DNA of 9,190 nucleotides from JBCCZC01 sp039188505. Lineage in GTDB: Bacteria > Pseudomonadota > Gammaproteobacteria > Xanthomonadales > SZUA-38. Positions within the stretch are counted from its first letter, which is position 1. The number at the start of each line of letters is the position of its first letter. The stretch covers positions 1 to 9,190 of the forward strand of contig JBCCZC010000223.1 in assembly GCA_039188505.1 (NCBI GenBank), read 5' to 3'. The position numbers and the translations under genes are program-made. Shown here piece by piece: positions 1-5,428 of this stretch. The notes under the pieces were generated by a model, which had not been told where the DNA came from, ran no database searches, and saw only the letters and a program-made list of their open reading frames with translations.

Positions 1-857
1 CCCCAGGACCGCCGCTGATCCGCCGGCAGGCGCGCCACCGCCAGCATGGCGTGGAGCAGACTATGGAACGGGTTGTCCCCATCGAGGGGAACCTCGTTCC
101 ACCAATAGTTGACCAGCACGTTGAGGTCATCGAGCGCCTCGACACCGTGCCACCAGAGGGCGGGCATGTAGATTGCGTCGCCCGGTTCGAGCACTGCCTC
201 CCTCGCTGCATCCAGCGCCTGCTCGAACCGCGGATGGCACTCCAGATCCAGCTCGTGGAGGTCCACCGTGCTGATGGGTGCGCCGCCGGGTGTATTGAGC
301 AGCGGGCCGACGTAGAGGTTCTCGACCTGCTCGGGCGGGAACAGGGTAAAGCGTCGCGTACCGGCGACCACGCAGGCGATATTGTGGTCGTTGTCGATAT
401 GCGGCGCGATGCGCGCCCGGTTGCCCAGCCAGATTCGAGGCCCTACCGACCCGTCGAGAAGTGACAGCGGGTTCTGCTGCTCGAAGCCTGGAAGCACTGA
501 CGGCGCCGGGATCGCCTGGACCGCAACCGCCCCCAGCGTCTCATTCGTCGCCAGGTCGAGCAGCGTGCCGAGGATCTCGGTGACGGAGCCCTGCCGTTTC
601 GTGAAATTGAAGCCCGTGAAGCCCTCGCTATAGAAGAAGCGCCCGCGCTCGGTCGGTGGCGCGACCATCGCAGTGACGGGCTGCCCCGTGTCGAAGCCGC
701 CGAGATATCTCGCCAGCGACGCACGCGACTCCTTACCGCTCGCCACTGCCGGCCAATCCTCGACGACGGAGCGAACGACGGCCGGCTCACCCCGGGGGAC
801 GATCTCGCTGTCGAAGGCGGCACGGTCGACGTCGCGCCATTCAGGGATCTGCTGCAT
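1..857 (-). CDS. Cupin-like JmjC/FIH-type oxygenase (3' end beyond window)
   Basis: The protein looks like a cupin_8/JmjC-like Fe(II) and 2-oxoglutarate-dependent oxygenase of the FIH-like hydroxylase group. Such enzymes hydroxylate proteins or small molecules in the cytoplasm; the substrate here cannot be told. 285 codons are visible from the ATG at 857 to the left edge, and no stop is reached. The iron-binding facial triad is readable: H153-x-D155 in the stretch IAPHIDNDHN, and the distal histidine H237 in ALWWHGVEAL. Between them, GTRRFTLFPP (166-175) is the strand that usually supplies the basic residue holding 2-oxoglutarate. The ending LVNYWWNE (248-255) is characteristic of this family. 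The N-terminus has the usual 'rG.PavvRg.v..WPa' pattern (22-40). No clear Shine-Dalgarno sequence precedes the ATG, but it fits the family's N-terminus. Most of the domain is present, so only a short C-terminal tail should be missing. The gene diverges from the membrane-protein gene at 1004. The family is well supported; the substrate is unknown. Confidence 0.9.
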   Translation of the reverse strand, partial: MQQIPEWRDVDRAAFDSEIVPRGEPAVVRSVVEDWPAVASGKESRASLARYLGGFDTGQPVTAMVAPPTERGRFFYSEGFTGFNFTKRQGSVTEILGTLLDLATNETLGAVAVQAIPAPSVLPGFEQQNPLSLLDGSVGPRIWLGNRARIAPHIDNDHNIACVVAGTRRFTLFPPEQVENLYVGPLLNTPGGAPISTVDLHELDLECHPRFEQALDAAREAVLEPGDAIYMPALWWHGVEALDDLNVLVNYWWNEVPLDGDNPFHSLLHAMLAVARLPADQRRSW

Positions 858-1003
858 GGACGGTGGAATGCTTCGATGGGACCGGTGCGTCAGTGTAGGG
901 TTCGCGGAGAGGGCTGCTTCCCAAATCCGCTTGCGCCGAAAGCGGCGCGGACCGAGTATCGTCAACATCGGCCGGAGCGGGCCATCTGGATCAAGGAGAC
1001 GTC
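858..1003. promoter_or_regulatory. Divergent intergenic region with two overlapping hairpin-forming repeats
   Basis: This 146-base gap separates two divergent genes and should hold both promoters, though I see no convincing pair of -35/-10 hexamers. It contains two mutually exclusive inverted repeats. One is CCGCTT (927-932) with AAGCGG (940-945). The other is GCGCCG (933-938) with CGGCGC (943-948) around an AAAG loop. The element could be an operator or a leader hairpin; its role is unknown. A good ribosome binding site, AAGGAG at 993-998, lies 5 bases before the ATG at 1004. Confidence 0.4.
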
Positions 1004-1585
1004 ATGGATGGTTCGTCCATCGGCGGCGGTTGGATACTGCTGATCTTCCTGGGCGCCTGGGCTCTAAACCTCGGCTACCTGGCGTTCCTGCACAAGCTTC
1101 GCGGCCGCCCGAAGAAGCTCGTACGGACAGTATCGGCCATGCAGTTCAAGACAGCCCACGGGACGGTCCGGCTCGACGGCGTCCACAAGCGGATCGGCTT
1201 CCGCCCGGGCGGCAAGGGGCCGTGGATCTCGCATCCTTTCGAGGATCTCCAGGAGCTCCACTGCCGCCAGAGCGAAGGCTCCGGTGCCCTGCTCGAGTTC
1301 CTGTTCAGTGACTTCGCCATCTGGGATTTCGCGGGACAGTATCGGGACGTCGTGAACCACTTCGAGCTGTGCATTCGAGTACCCGGCGCAGAAGAGATCA
1401 CGCTGATCACCCTCAAACAGTTCGAGCAGCGCGAACTCTGGCTCGGCCAGTTCTTCCACGATCTGGAGCTCGCGATCCTTGGCAGGCTGGGGCTCTATGA
1501 ACCGATCCGCGAGGCCGGATTTGGTCTCGCGAATGAACTCATCGAGAATTTCGCGCGCTACGGGCTGAAGCTGCGCCTGGCCTGA
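1004..1585 (+). CDS. Hypothetical single-pass membrane protein
   Basis: I do not recognise a family for this 193-residue protein. Residues 8-29 form one hydrophobic segment (GGWILLIFLGAWALNLGYLA), followed by a basic stretch (HKLRGRPKK, 30-38). This positive-inside pattern implies an N-out, C-in anchor with the remaining ~155 residues in the cytoplasm. The soluble part begins with alternating beta-like strands (FKTAHGTVRLD, RIGFRPGG, HPFEDLQELHCRQSEGSGALLEFLFSDFAIWDF). It resembles the short beta-sandwich or PH-like bacterial domains that follow a TM anchor, but this is only a visual impression. The C-terminal half is helical and rich in Leu and charged residues (140-193). The start is secure because AAGGAG sits 5 bases upstream. 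The gene stands alone on the plus strand and ends 8 bases before the stop of the convergent ychJ-like gene, with no visible terminator between them. Confidence 0.8.
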   Translation: MDGSSIGGGWILLIFLGAWALNLGYLAFLHKLRGRPKKLVRTVSAMQFKTAHGTVRLDGVHKRIGFRPGGKGPWISHPFEDLQELHCRQSEGSGALLEFLFSDFAIWDFAGQYRDVVNHFELCIRVPGAEEITLITLKQFEQRELWLGQFFHDLELAILGRLGLYEPIREAGFGLANELIENFARYGLKLRLA

Positions 1586-1593
1586 CCGGGTTC

Positions 1594-1983
1594 TCAGCGT
1601 CCGAGGTGTTTGCCGTCGAGGTAATACCAGGCGCCCTCGATGCGCTCGAAGCGGCTGATCTCGTGCAGGCGCTGAGCGCGACCGCCCTGTTTGCAACGCG
1701 CGACGAACTCGACCGTGCCGGTGATGTCGTCCATGCCGCCGTCTTCAGCTCTCTTGATCTTCAGGCCCAGCCAGCGGATTTCCGGATCGAGGCGCACGCG
1801 AGACGGACGTGTGTCCCGGTGCCAGGTCGCCCGCAGGTAGGCTTCGTCCATTTCGACGAAAGCGCTGTAGCGCGAGCGCATCAACGCCTCGGCAGTGGGC
1901 GCTCGTTCCAGACCCTGGATGTAACGCGCGCAGCAGGCCTCGAAGGGTTCGGGTTGACCGCAATGGCAGGGTGTTGTCGCCAT
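1594..1983 (-). CDS. ychJ: YchJ family SEC-C motif protein
   Basis: This 129-residue protein belongs to the YchJ (UPF0225) family: an N-terminal zinc-binding SEC-C motif followed by an NTF2-like fold. The cysteines C6, C8, C17 and C18 in the pattern CxC-G-x(7)-CC are the SEC-C ligands. Family hallmarks follow: ALMRSRYSAF (33-42), RWLGLKI (70-76), GTVEFVAR near 89-96, LHEISRFER, and the closing WYYLDGKH. The family's biochemical function is not established. E. coli YchJ (about 150 residues) also has a second SEC-C motif at its C-terminus, whereas this protein ends directly after the NTF2-like part and so has only the N-terminal one. It is the last gene of the apparent blaI-blaR1-NTF2 operon, 29 bases after the preceding stop. 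The ribosome binding site is weak, so it may depend on read-through transcription. It may instead be an unrelated gene that happens to share the direction. Confidence 0.93.
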   Translation of the reverse strand: MATTPCHCGQPEPFEACCARYIQGLERAPTAEALMRSRYSAFVEMDEAYLRATWHRDTRPSRVRLDPEIRWLGLKIKRAEDGGMDDITGTVEFVARCKQGGRAQRLHEISRFERIEGAWYYLDGKHLGR

Positions 1984-2012
1984 GGGCCGCGACGATAGCA
2001 GGACTCCGAGCG

Positions 2013-2513
2013 TCAGTCGCGAAAGTGCCGAATGATGATGACCCGGCCTTCGCTGACCTCAAGCACATCCATCGCGGTGAACCGCTCGGTGATCTCCGGC
2101 CCCTCGCCACCCCGCCGGAAGACGTGGACGCCCTCGTACTGCAGCGCCACGGCGTTGTCCGCGGTCGCAACGCTGACGAGCTTTGCGTCATAGGCCGAGT
2201 TCTTCCCAAGATAGAAAGTCATGCCCTCGCGCATAAGCGCCTTGCCGCTCGCCGACGGCGAGCCGCGCTGCGGCGCCGCGCCGTGCGCCGATCCGTCCCC
2301 GGCGTCCTCGAGCAGGCGATAGGGCTTGTGCTCGTAGCCGACGTCCTCGTCCAGCAGCGCGAGATAGGCATCGAGTACCGCAGGCGTTGCGCCCGGCTGC
2401 TGCGTCGCGTGCCAGGCATCGAAGTAGCGTTCGGCAAACTGCTCGAGGTCGGCCTTGCCTGCTACAGCGGTATTCGCAACCAGGAGCAACGCGACCGTCA
2501 GGGCGGATTTCAT
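2013..2513 (-). CDS. Secreted NTF2-like/SnoaL-like protein
   Basis: A 166-residue exported protein. Residues 1-18 (MKSALTVALLLVANTAVA) are a typical Sec signal peptide with an AVA cleavage site, so the mature protein should be periplasmic. The mature part reads as an NTF2-like/SnoaL-like cone fold: helix LEQFAERYFDAWHA (23-36), helix with AYLALLDEDVGYEHKPYRLL, the GKALMREGMTFYLGK stretch (90-104), then three long strands ending in MDVLEVSEGRVIIIRHFRD, the classic closing strands of the fold. Such proteins bind small hydrophobic ligands or act as simple enzymes; no catalytic set can be assigned here. The ATG is 5 bases after the stop of the BlaR1-like gene and has only AAGG very close by, which suggests translational coupling. 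The open frame continues far upstream inside blaR1, but that part is antisense-like noise without a signal sequence. The pairing with BlaI/BlaR1 makes this a candidate regulated output or accessory ligand binder. Confidence 0.88.
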   Translation of the reverse strand: MKSALTVALLLVANTAVAGKADLEQFAERYFDAWHATQQPGATPAVLDAYLALLDEDVGYEHKPYRLLEDAGDGSAHGAAPQRGSPSASGKALMREGMTFYLGKNSAYDAKLVSVATADNAVALQYEGVHVFRRGGEGPEITERFTAMDVLEVSEGRVIIIRHFRD

Positions 2514-2518
2514 GGCCT

Positions 2519-3523
2519 TCAGCCGCCGCAGGTGCCAGGGAGCGGCGTCGGGAACGTCAGCGGCGCCGTCCAGTCGATCGCGACCACTGGGGCATCCACG
2601 CCGAAAGCGATCCCGCCCAGCAGCAGCGCCACGACGGCGAAAGCGCCTGCGGCCTCCCGAGCCAGATCCACGCGATGGTGCGCGAGCAGCTTGAGGCGAC
2701 GTTTCAGCGCGGTTTCCGTCGCCATGAAGCCGGTGACGGCGGTAGGCCGGGGCAGGACCGAGCGCACCAGGGCACGGCCGTAGCCGTAGCGCTCGTCCCC
2801 CGACGCATCGACCATGACCGCGCGATCGCAGGCCACCTCCTGATCGTCCCTGAAGTGGCGCTCGGCCAGATGAATCAGGGGATTGAACCAGAAGACGCAG
2901 CGCAGCAGCGCGGCCAGGGCGTTGAAGAACGGGTCCCGGCGACGGAGGTGCACCAGCTCGTGGCGGATCACGAGCTCGGGTTGCTCGGAGGTCTCCATGA
3001 AGCCCTTCGGCAGCAGCAGGGTCGGACGAAACAGTCCGAGCAGTGCCGGCCCCTCGAGGCCCGCCACTTCGACACAGTCGACGGTCGGGAAAATGCCCAT
3101 CCGGTCGCAGTAGCGCGCGAGGCGTTGACGGTCGTCGGCCGCGAGCGGTCTTGCCCTGGTGAGAAATTCGCGGCGGGCGCTGTGGTGTTCGCCAAGGAGG
3201 CGCGCCAGTGCGATGGCGAAGCCCGCAGCCCAGAGCACCAGGAGAGCGCCGGCAAGCGGGCTCGTCAGCCATGCGTCTCCCAAGATCCCGATGGACGGCG
3301 TCCAGCCGCCCGCCCCAGCCGCGTCGGCAAGGCTGGCGGGCACCGCGCGTATCTGTTCCGGCAGCAGCCGGAGCCCGATCGGGACGACGGGGACGGCCCA
3401 GAGCAGGTATGCCCAGCGGACGTTCGTCAGCCTTGCGACGGTGCCCCGCAGCAGCAGCACAGCGCCGAGGAGTAGGGAAACGATGATGGTCGTGTCGATC
3501 AGCCAGGTGAACAGGTCAGTCAT
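2519..3523 (-). CDS. blaR1: M56 family (BlaR1/MecR1-like) membrane metallopeptidase, no sensor domain
   Basis: A 334-residue polytopic membrane protease of the BlaR1/MecR1 M56 family. Hydrophobic segments lie at about 11-28, 37-54, 86-110 and 292-308, with a further hydrophobic run near 200-218 next to the active site. The zinc site is complete: HELVH at 188-192 in VIRHELVHLRRRDP, and the downstream acidic ligand E229 in DDQEVACD. In characterised relatives the membrane signal activates this cytosolic protease loop, which leads to cleavage of the BlaI repressor. Classical BlaR1 is near 585-600 residues because it carries an extracellular penicillin-binding sensor. Here the chain stops about 25 residues after the last membrane segment, so beta-lactam sensing by that domain is not possible. 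The start overlaps the blaI-like stop by 8 bases, the usual coupling. The family call is firm; the inducing signal is unknown, and the symbol is by family only. Confidence 0.94.
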   Translation of the reverse strand: MTDLFTWLIDTTIIVSLLLGAVLLLRGTVARLTNVRWAYLLWAVPVVPIGLRLLPEQIRAVPASLADAAGAGGWTPSIGILGDAWLTSPLAGALLVLWAAGFAIALARLLGEHHSARREFLTRARPLAADDRQRLARYCDRMGIFPTVDCVEVAGLEGPALLGLFRPTLLLPKGFMETSEQPELVIRHELVHLRRRDPFFNALAALLRCVFWFNPLIHLAERHFRDDQEVACDRAVMVDASGDERYGYGRALVRSVLPRPTAVTGFMATETALKRRLKLLAHHRVDLAREAAGAFAVVALLLGGIAFGVDAPVVAIDWTAPLTFPTPLPGTCGG

Positions 3524-3896
3524 CGGTTTTCAGCTCCTTCACCAGCTGCTCCAGGTCGGCGACGTCTTCCGCCGATAGGCCCCTCGCGTCCGCGAAATGC
3601 GCCACCAGCGGCGCGACCCGGCCGCCAAAAAGTTGCTCGACCATCGCCCCGGCCACGCTCTGCGTATAGGTCTCGCGAGCCACGCACGGGCTGTAGCGCT
3701 TGCCGCCGCGGGCCGGCTCCGCCGTGACGGCGCCCTTCTTCTCGAGCCGGCTGAGCAGGGTGTTCACGGTCTTCCGGTGCCAGCCCGTGCGCCCTTCGAG
3801 CTCGCCGGCGATCGCCGCGGCGGTCTTCGGTGCGGCGGTCCACAGGACCTCCATGACCTGCATTTCCGCATCGCTGATCGTTGGCATCTCGGACAT
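3516..3896 (-). CDS. blaI: BlaI/MecI/CopY family transcriptional repressor
   Basis: A 126-residue winged-helix repressor of the BlaI/MecI/CopY family. The N-terminal domain (about 6-75) shows the family signature ISDAEMQVMEVLW (6-18), a helix (AAAIAGELEG) and the recognition helix with GWHRKTVNTLLSRLEKKG (38-55), followed by the wing (RYSPCVARETY). The C-terminal half (76-126) is helical and would provide dimerisation and the region cleaved on induction. I chose the ATG at 3896 because MSEMPTISDAEMQ matches family N-termini; the second Met, three codons on, is possible. The frame is open further upstream, but that part runs through the operators and the neighbouring gene. The gene sits first in the operon, overlaps the M56 protease gene by 8 bases, and is preceded by two dyads matching the BlaI operator style. 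It probably represses its own operon and is relieved by the protease next door. Confidence 0.95.
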   Translation of the reverse strand: MSEMPTISDAEMQVMEVLWTAAPKTAAAIAGELEGRTGWHRKTVNTLLSRLEKKGAVTAEPARGGKRYSPCVARETYTQSVAGAMVEQLFGGRVAPLVAHFADARGLSAEDVADLEQLVKELKTDD

Positions 3897-3911
3897 TCGA
3901 CTACCAGATTT

Positions 3912-3927
3912 GACTACAAGCGTAGTC
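3912..3927. promoter_or_regulatory. BlaI-type operator 1 (perfect dyad)
   Basis: GACTAC-AAGC-GTAGTC is a perfect 6-4-6 inverted repeat, with the TACA...GTA core typical of BlaI/MecI operators. It lies around the expected transcription start of the blaI-like operon, 15 bases upstream of the blaI start codon. Occupation would block initiation. Confidence 0.85.
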
Positions 3928-3929
3928 CA

Positions 3930-3958
3930 AATAGACCACAACTGTAGTCCTGAGTCAA
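3930..3958 (-). promoter_or_regulatory. Sigma70-type promoter of the blaI-blaR1 operon
   Basis: On the minus strand, TTGACT (3958-3953) is followed after 17 bases by TCTATT (3935-3930). The matches to consensus are 5/6 for the -35 and 4/6 for the -10, with ideal spacing. Transcription would begin near 3923, giving a leader of roughly 25 bases before the blaI start. The -35 overlaps the last codon and stop of the upstream metallopeptidase-like gene. Operator 2 fills most of the spacer and operator 1 covers the start site, as expected for repression. Confidence 0.65.
3934..3949. promoter_or_regulatory. BlaI-type operator 2 (one mismatch)
   Basis: GACCAC-AACT-GTAGTC repeats operator 1 with a single arm mismatch (C for T). 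Its centre is 22 bp from that of operator 1, about two helical turns, so two repressor dimers would bind on the same DNA face. It lies mostly between the -35 and -10 hexamers. Further single half-sites occur at 3899-3904 (GACTAC) and 3962-3967 (GTAGTC, inside the upstream gene's coding end). Confidence 0.8.
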
Positions 3959-5235
3959 CGCGTAGTCCGCACCGCCCGCACCAGGCCCGGTCTCTCACCC
4001 GGCTCCAGCGACCAGCCGGCGGCAAGATCCAGCGTCCAGGTCGATGTCGCTGCGCCGTTCTCGGTCTTCTCGGCAGGCCCCGGAACAACGAGGCGGGTGA
4101 AGTCCTCGGAGATCAATCCGTCCGCGCCCTCGATCCGGCCCCAGTGGTCCGACAGGGTAAGGCCACCGTAGACGGTCCCGTGACTAGGAAAGGCCGTGAC
4201 GCGATTCGGGTCGAACTGCATGCTCATGGCCGCCAGCGGCAGCTCGACAATGGGGCCCCCGAGATACGTCTCTTCGAGCGACGCGATCAACGCTCGGCGC
4301 TCACTTTCGCGAGCGAGCTCTACCTGGCGGACGTCGGCGTAGCCGTAGCGGCCCGCGCGAGCCTCTGGAGTCGCCTCTACCGTAGATCCCACGAAGCACG
4401 AGGCGAGATCGGCGAAGTTCGCTCCCGCCTGCACGCTCCCGAGCCATGCGGCGCAGAGTCGATCCAGCACCAGGCCCCAGGCCGGTCCCGATTCGTAGGC
4501 GAAACTGCGGACCAAGTTCTCCCGATTCTGAGCCTTGGTCAGGCGTTCGATGATCCGCGCCGCGGGCTCGTCGAAGGCCATACGCATCGCCGTGTACTCG
4601 GCGAGCCCCTCGTTCAGCTCCAGCGCGGTCTCGGCCTCCCGCGCCCCGGGAAGCAGCTCGTAGCGATGCAGGCGGAACAGGAGCGCATCGCCAACAGCGC
4701 TGCGGAAGGCAGCATCGTTCTCCGCGGCCAGCGCCACGGCGAGCGCACGCCACTCGAGCCGCAGCCAGAGGCGCCCCGGGTGGTCATCCACGTGGCCGTT
4801 GCCAGCATCGATGGTCGGCAGTCCCAGCTGCGGTTGGATCCGATGGAAGGATTCGTGCAGCAGCAGCCGATCGCGCTCCGCTGCTTCCTGCGGCAGAGGC
4901 GCCACCACCAGCGCCCACCGCGTGCCCCAGAGGTCGACCGCCGTGTTCGCCAGCCCGAGGCCTTCGGGGATGGCCGCCGTAAAAACCCCATCCACAGCCC
5001 GGAGCCTTCCTTCCGGATCCGCCTGGTTGGCGATCAGAAGACCCGAAGTCCGATCTGCGATCAGCATGGGGCCGCAGAGTTCGATTGGCCAGGGCTGTCG
5101 ATCGATGCGCGCGCACGCGGCCGCCGCGCTCAGGAAGGCGACTTTGCTGGCGGCCAGCGAAGACCCTCGGGCAGACACCGCCATGGCTACCAGCAGTAGC
5201 CCGCCCAGCGCCATGATGATCGGTCGTTTGTGCAT
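3955..5235 (-). CDS. Secreted putative zinc metallopeptidase-like protein (HESFH)
   Basis: A 426-residue exported protein with no family name I can give. Residues 1-24 form a signal peptide (MHKRP, then IIMALGGLLLVAMAVSARG). The key feature is HESFH at 127-131 (RLLLHESFHRIQPQLG), an HExxH-type zinc site. It is followed about 80 residues later by ELNEGLAEYTAMRMA (206-220), in which E209 is the likely third ligand, as in gluzincin-like peptidases. This supports a periplasmic or outer-surface metallopeptidase, or a degenerate relative. The C-terminal third (about 330-420) looks beta-rich. The start at 5235 is supported by GGGGAG six bases upstream and by the signal peptide. The longer open frame to 5460 lacks these. 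The stop lies 58 bases before blaI, inside the blaI promoter. The gene may have its own promoter and read into the operon, or be an independent neighbour. Catalytic activity is inferred from the motif only. Confidence 0.85.
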   Translation of the reverse strand: MHKRPIIMALGGLLLVAMAVSARGSSLAASKVAFLSAAAACARIDRQPWPIELCGPMLIADRTSGLLIANQADPEGRLRAVDGVFTAAIPEGLGLANTAVDLWGTRWALVVAPLPQEAAERDRLLLHESFHRIQPQLGLPTIDAGNGHVDDHPGRLWLRLEWRALAVALAAENDAAFRSAVGDALLFRLHRYELLPGAREAETALELNEGLAEYTAMRMAFDEPAARIIERLTKAQNRENLVRSFAYESGPAWGLVLDRLCAAWLGSVQAGANFADLASCFVGSTVEATPEARAGRYGYADVRQVELARESERRALIASLEETYLGGPIVELPLAAMSMQFDPNRVTAFPSHGTVYGGLTLSDHWGRIEGADGLISEDFTRLVVPGPAEKTENGAATSTWTLDLAAGWSLEPGERPGLVRAVRTTR

Positions 5236-5428
5236 GCGTCGCTCCCCGGCTTCCACACTTACAGGATGAGCCAACGGGCGAAAGGGTCGCGTCCGGCCAT
5301 GGGCGCACGACGGGCGGCGGCCCGATCCAGGCGCCCACCCCATCGCCCGCCGTCCACGCCGGGACAACGGAAAGTCGACGTCAGGACTGGATACTCCCGG
5401 CCATGGATTTCGGACCCGGGAGCACCTG
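5236..5428. promoter_or_regulatory. Divergent intergenic region, no clear promoter seen
   Basis: These 193 bases separate the metallopeptidase-like gene (minus) from the CIA30 gene (plus) and must hold both promoters. I see ribosome binding sites for both genes (CTCCCC at 5242-5247 on the plus strand, and GGGAG at 5418-5422). There is a possible but unpaired -10 (GATACT at 5390-5395) and several GC-rich imperfect repeats, but no convincing hexamer pair and no gene. Confidence 0.4.

Noticed and set aside
2514..3272. Upstream extension of the NTF2-like gene inside blaR1
   Set aside because: The extension is low-complexity Arg/Pro/Gly sequence in another frame of blaR1. The signal peptide beginning at 2513 marks the true start.
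2387..3475. A 362-codon plus-strand frame opposite the BlaR1-like gene
   Set aside because: Its composition is typical of GC-rich antisense frames. The opposite strand encodes a clear M56 protease with HELVH.
3952..3967. A third full BlaI operator
   Set aside because: Only the GTAGTC half at 3962-3967 matches. The other arm matches at 3 of 6 positions, and the spacing (18 bp) breaks the 22-bp register.
3897..4088. Longer BlaI-like protein starting at 4088
   Set aside because: The extra 64 residues would run through the operators and the end of the neighbouring gene and do not resemble the family N-terminus.
3700..5199. A 499-codon open frame on the plus strand opposite the secreted metallopeptidase-like gene
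   Set aside because: It is Arg/Pro/Gln-rich with no domain pattern, ribosome binding site or signal. It is the mirror of a high-GC gene that has a signal peptide and a motif.
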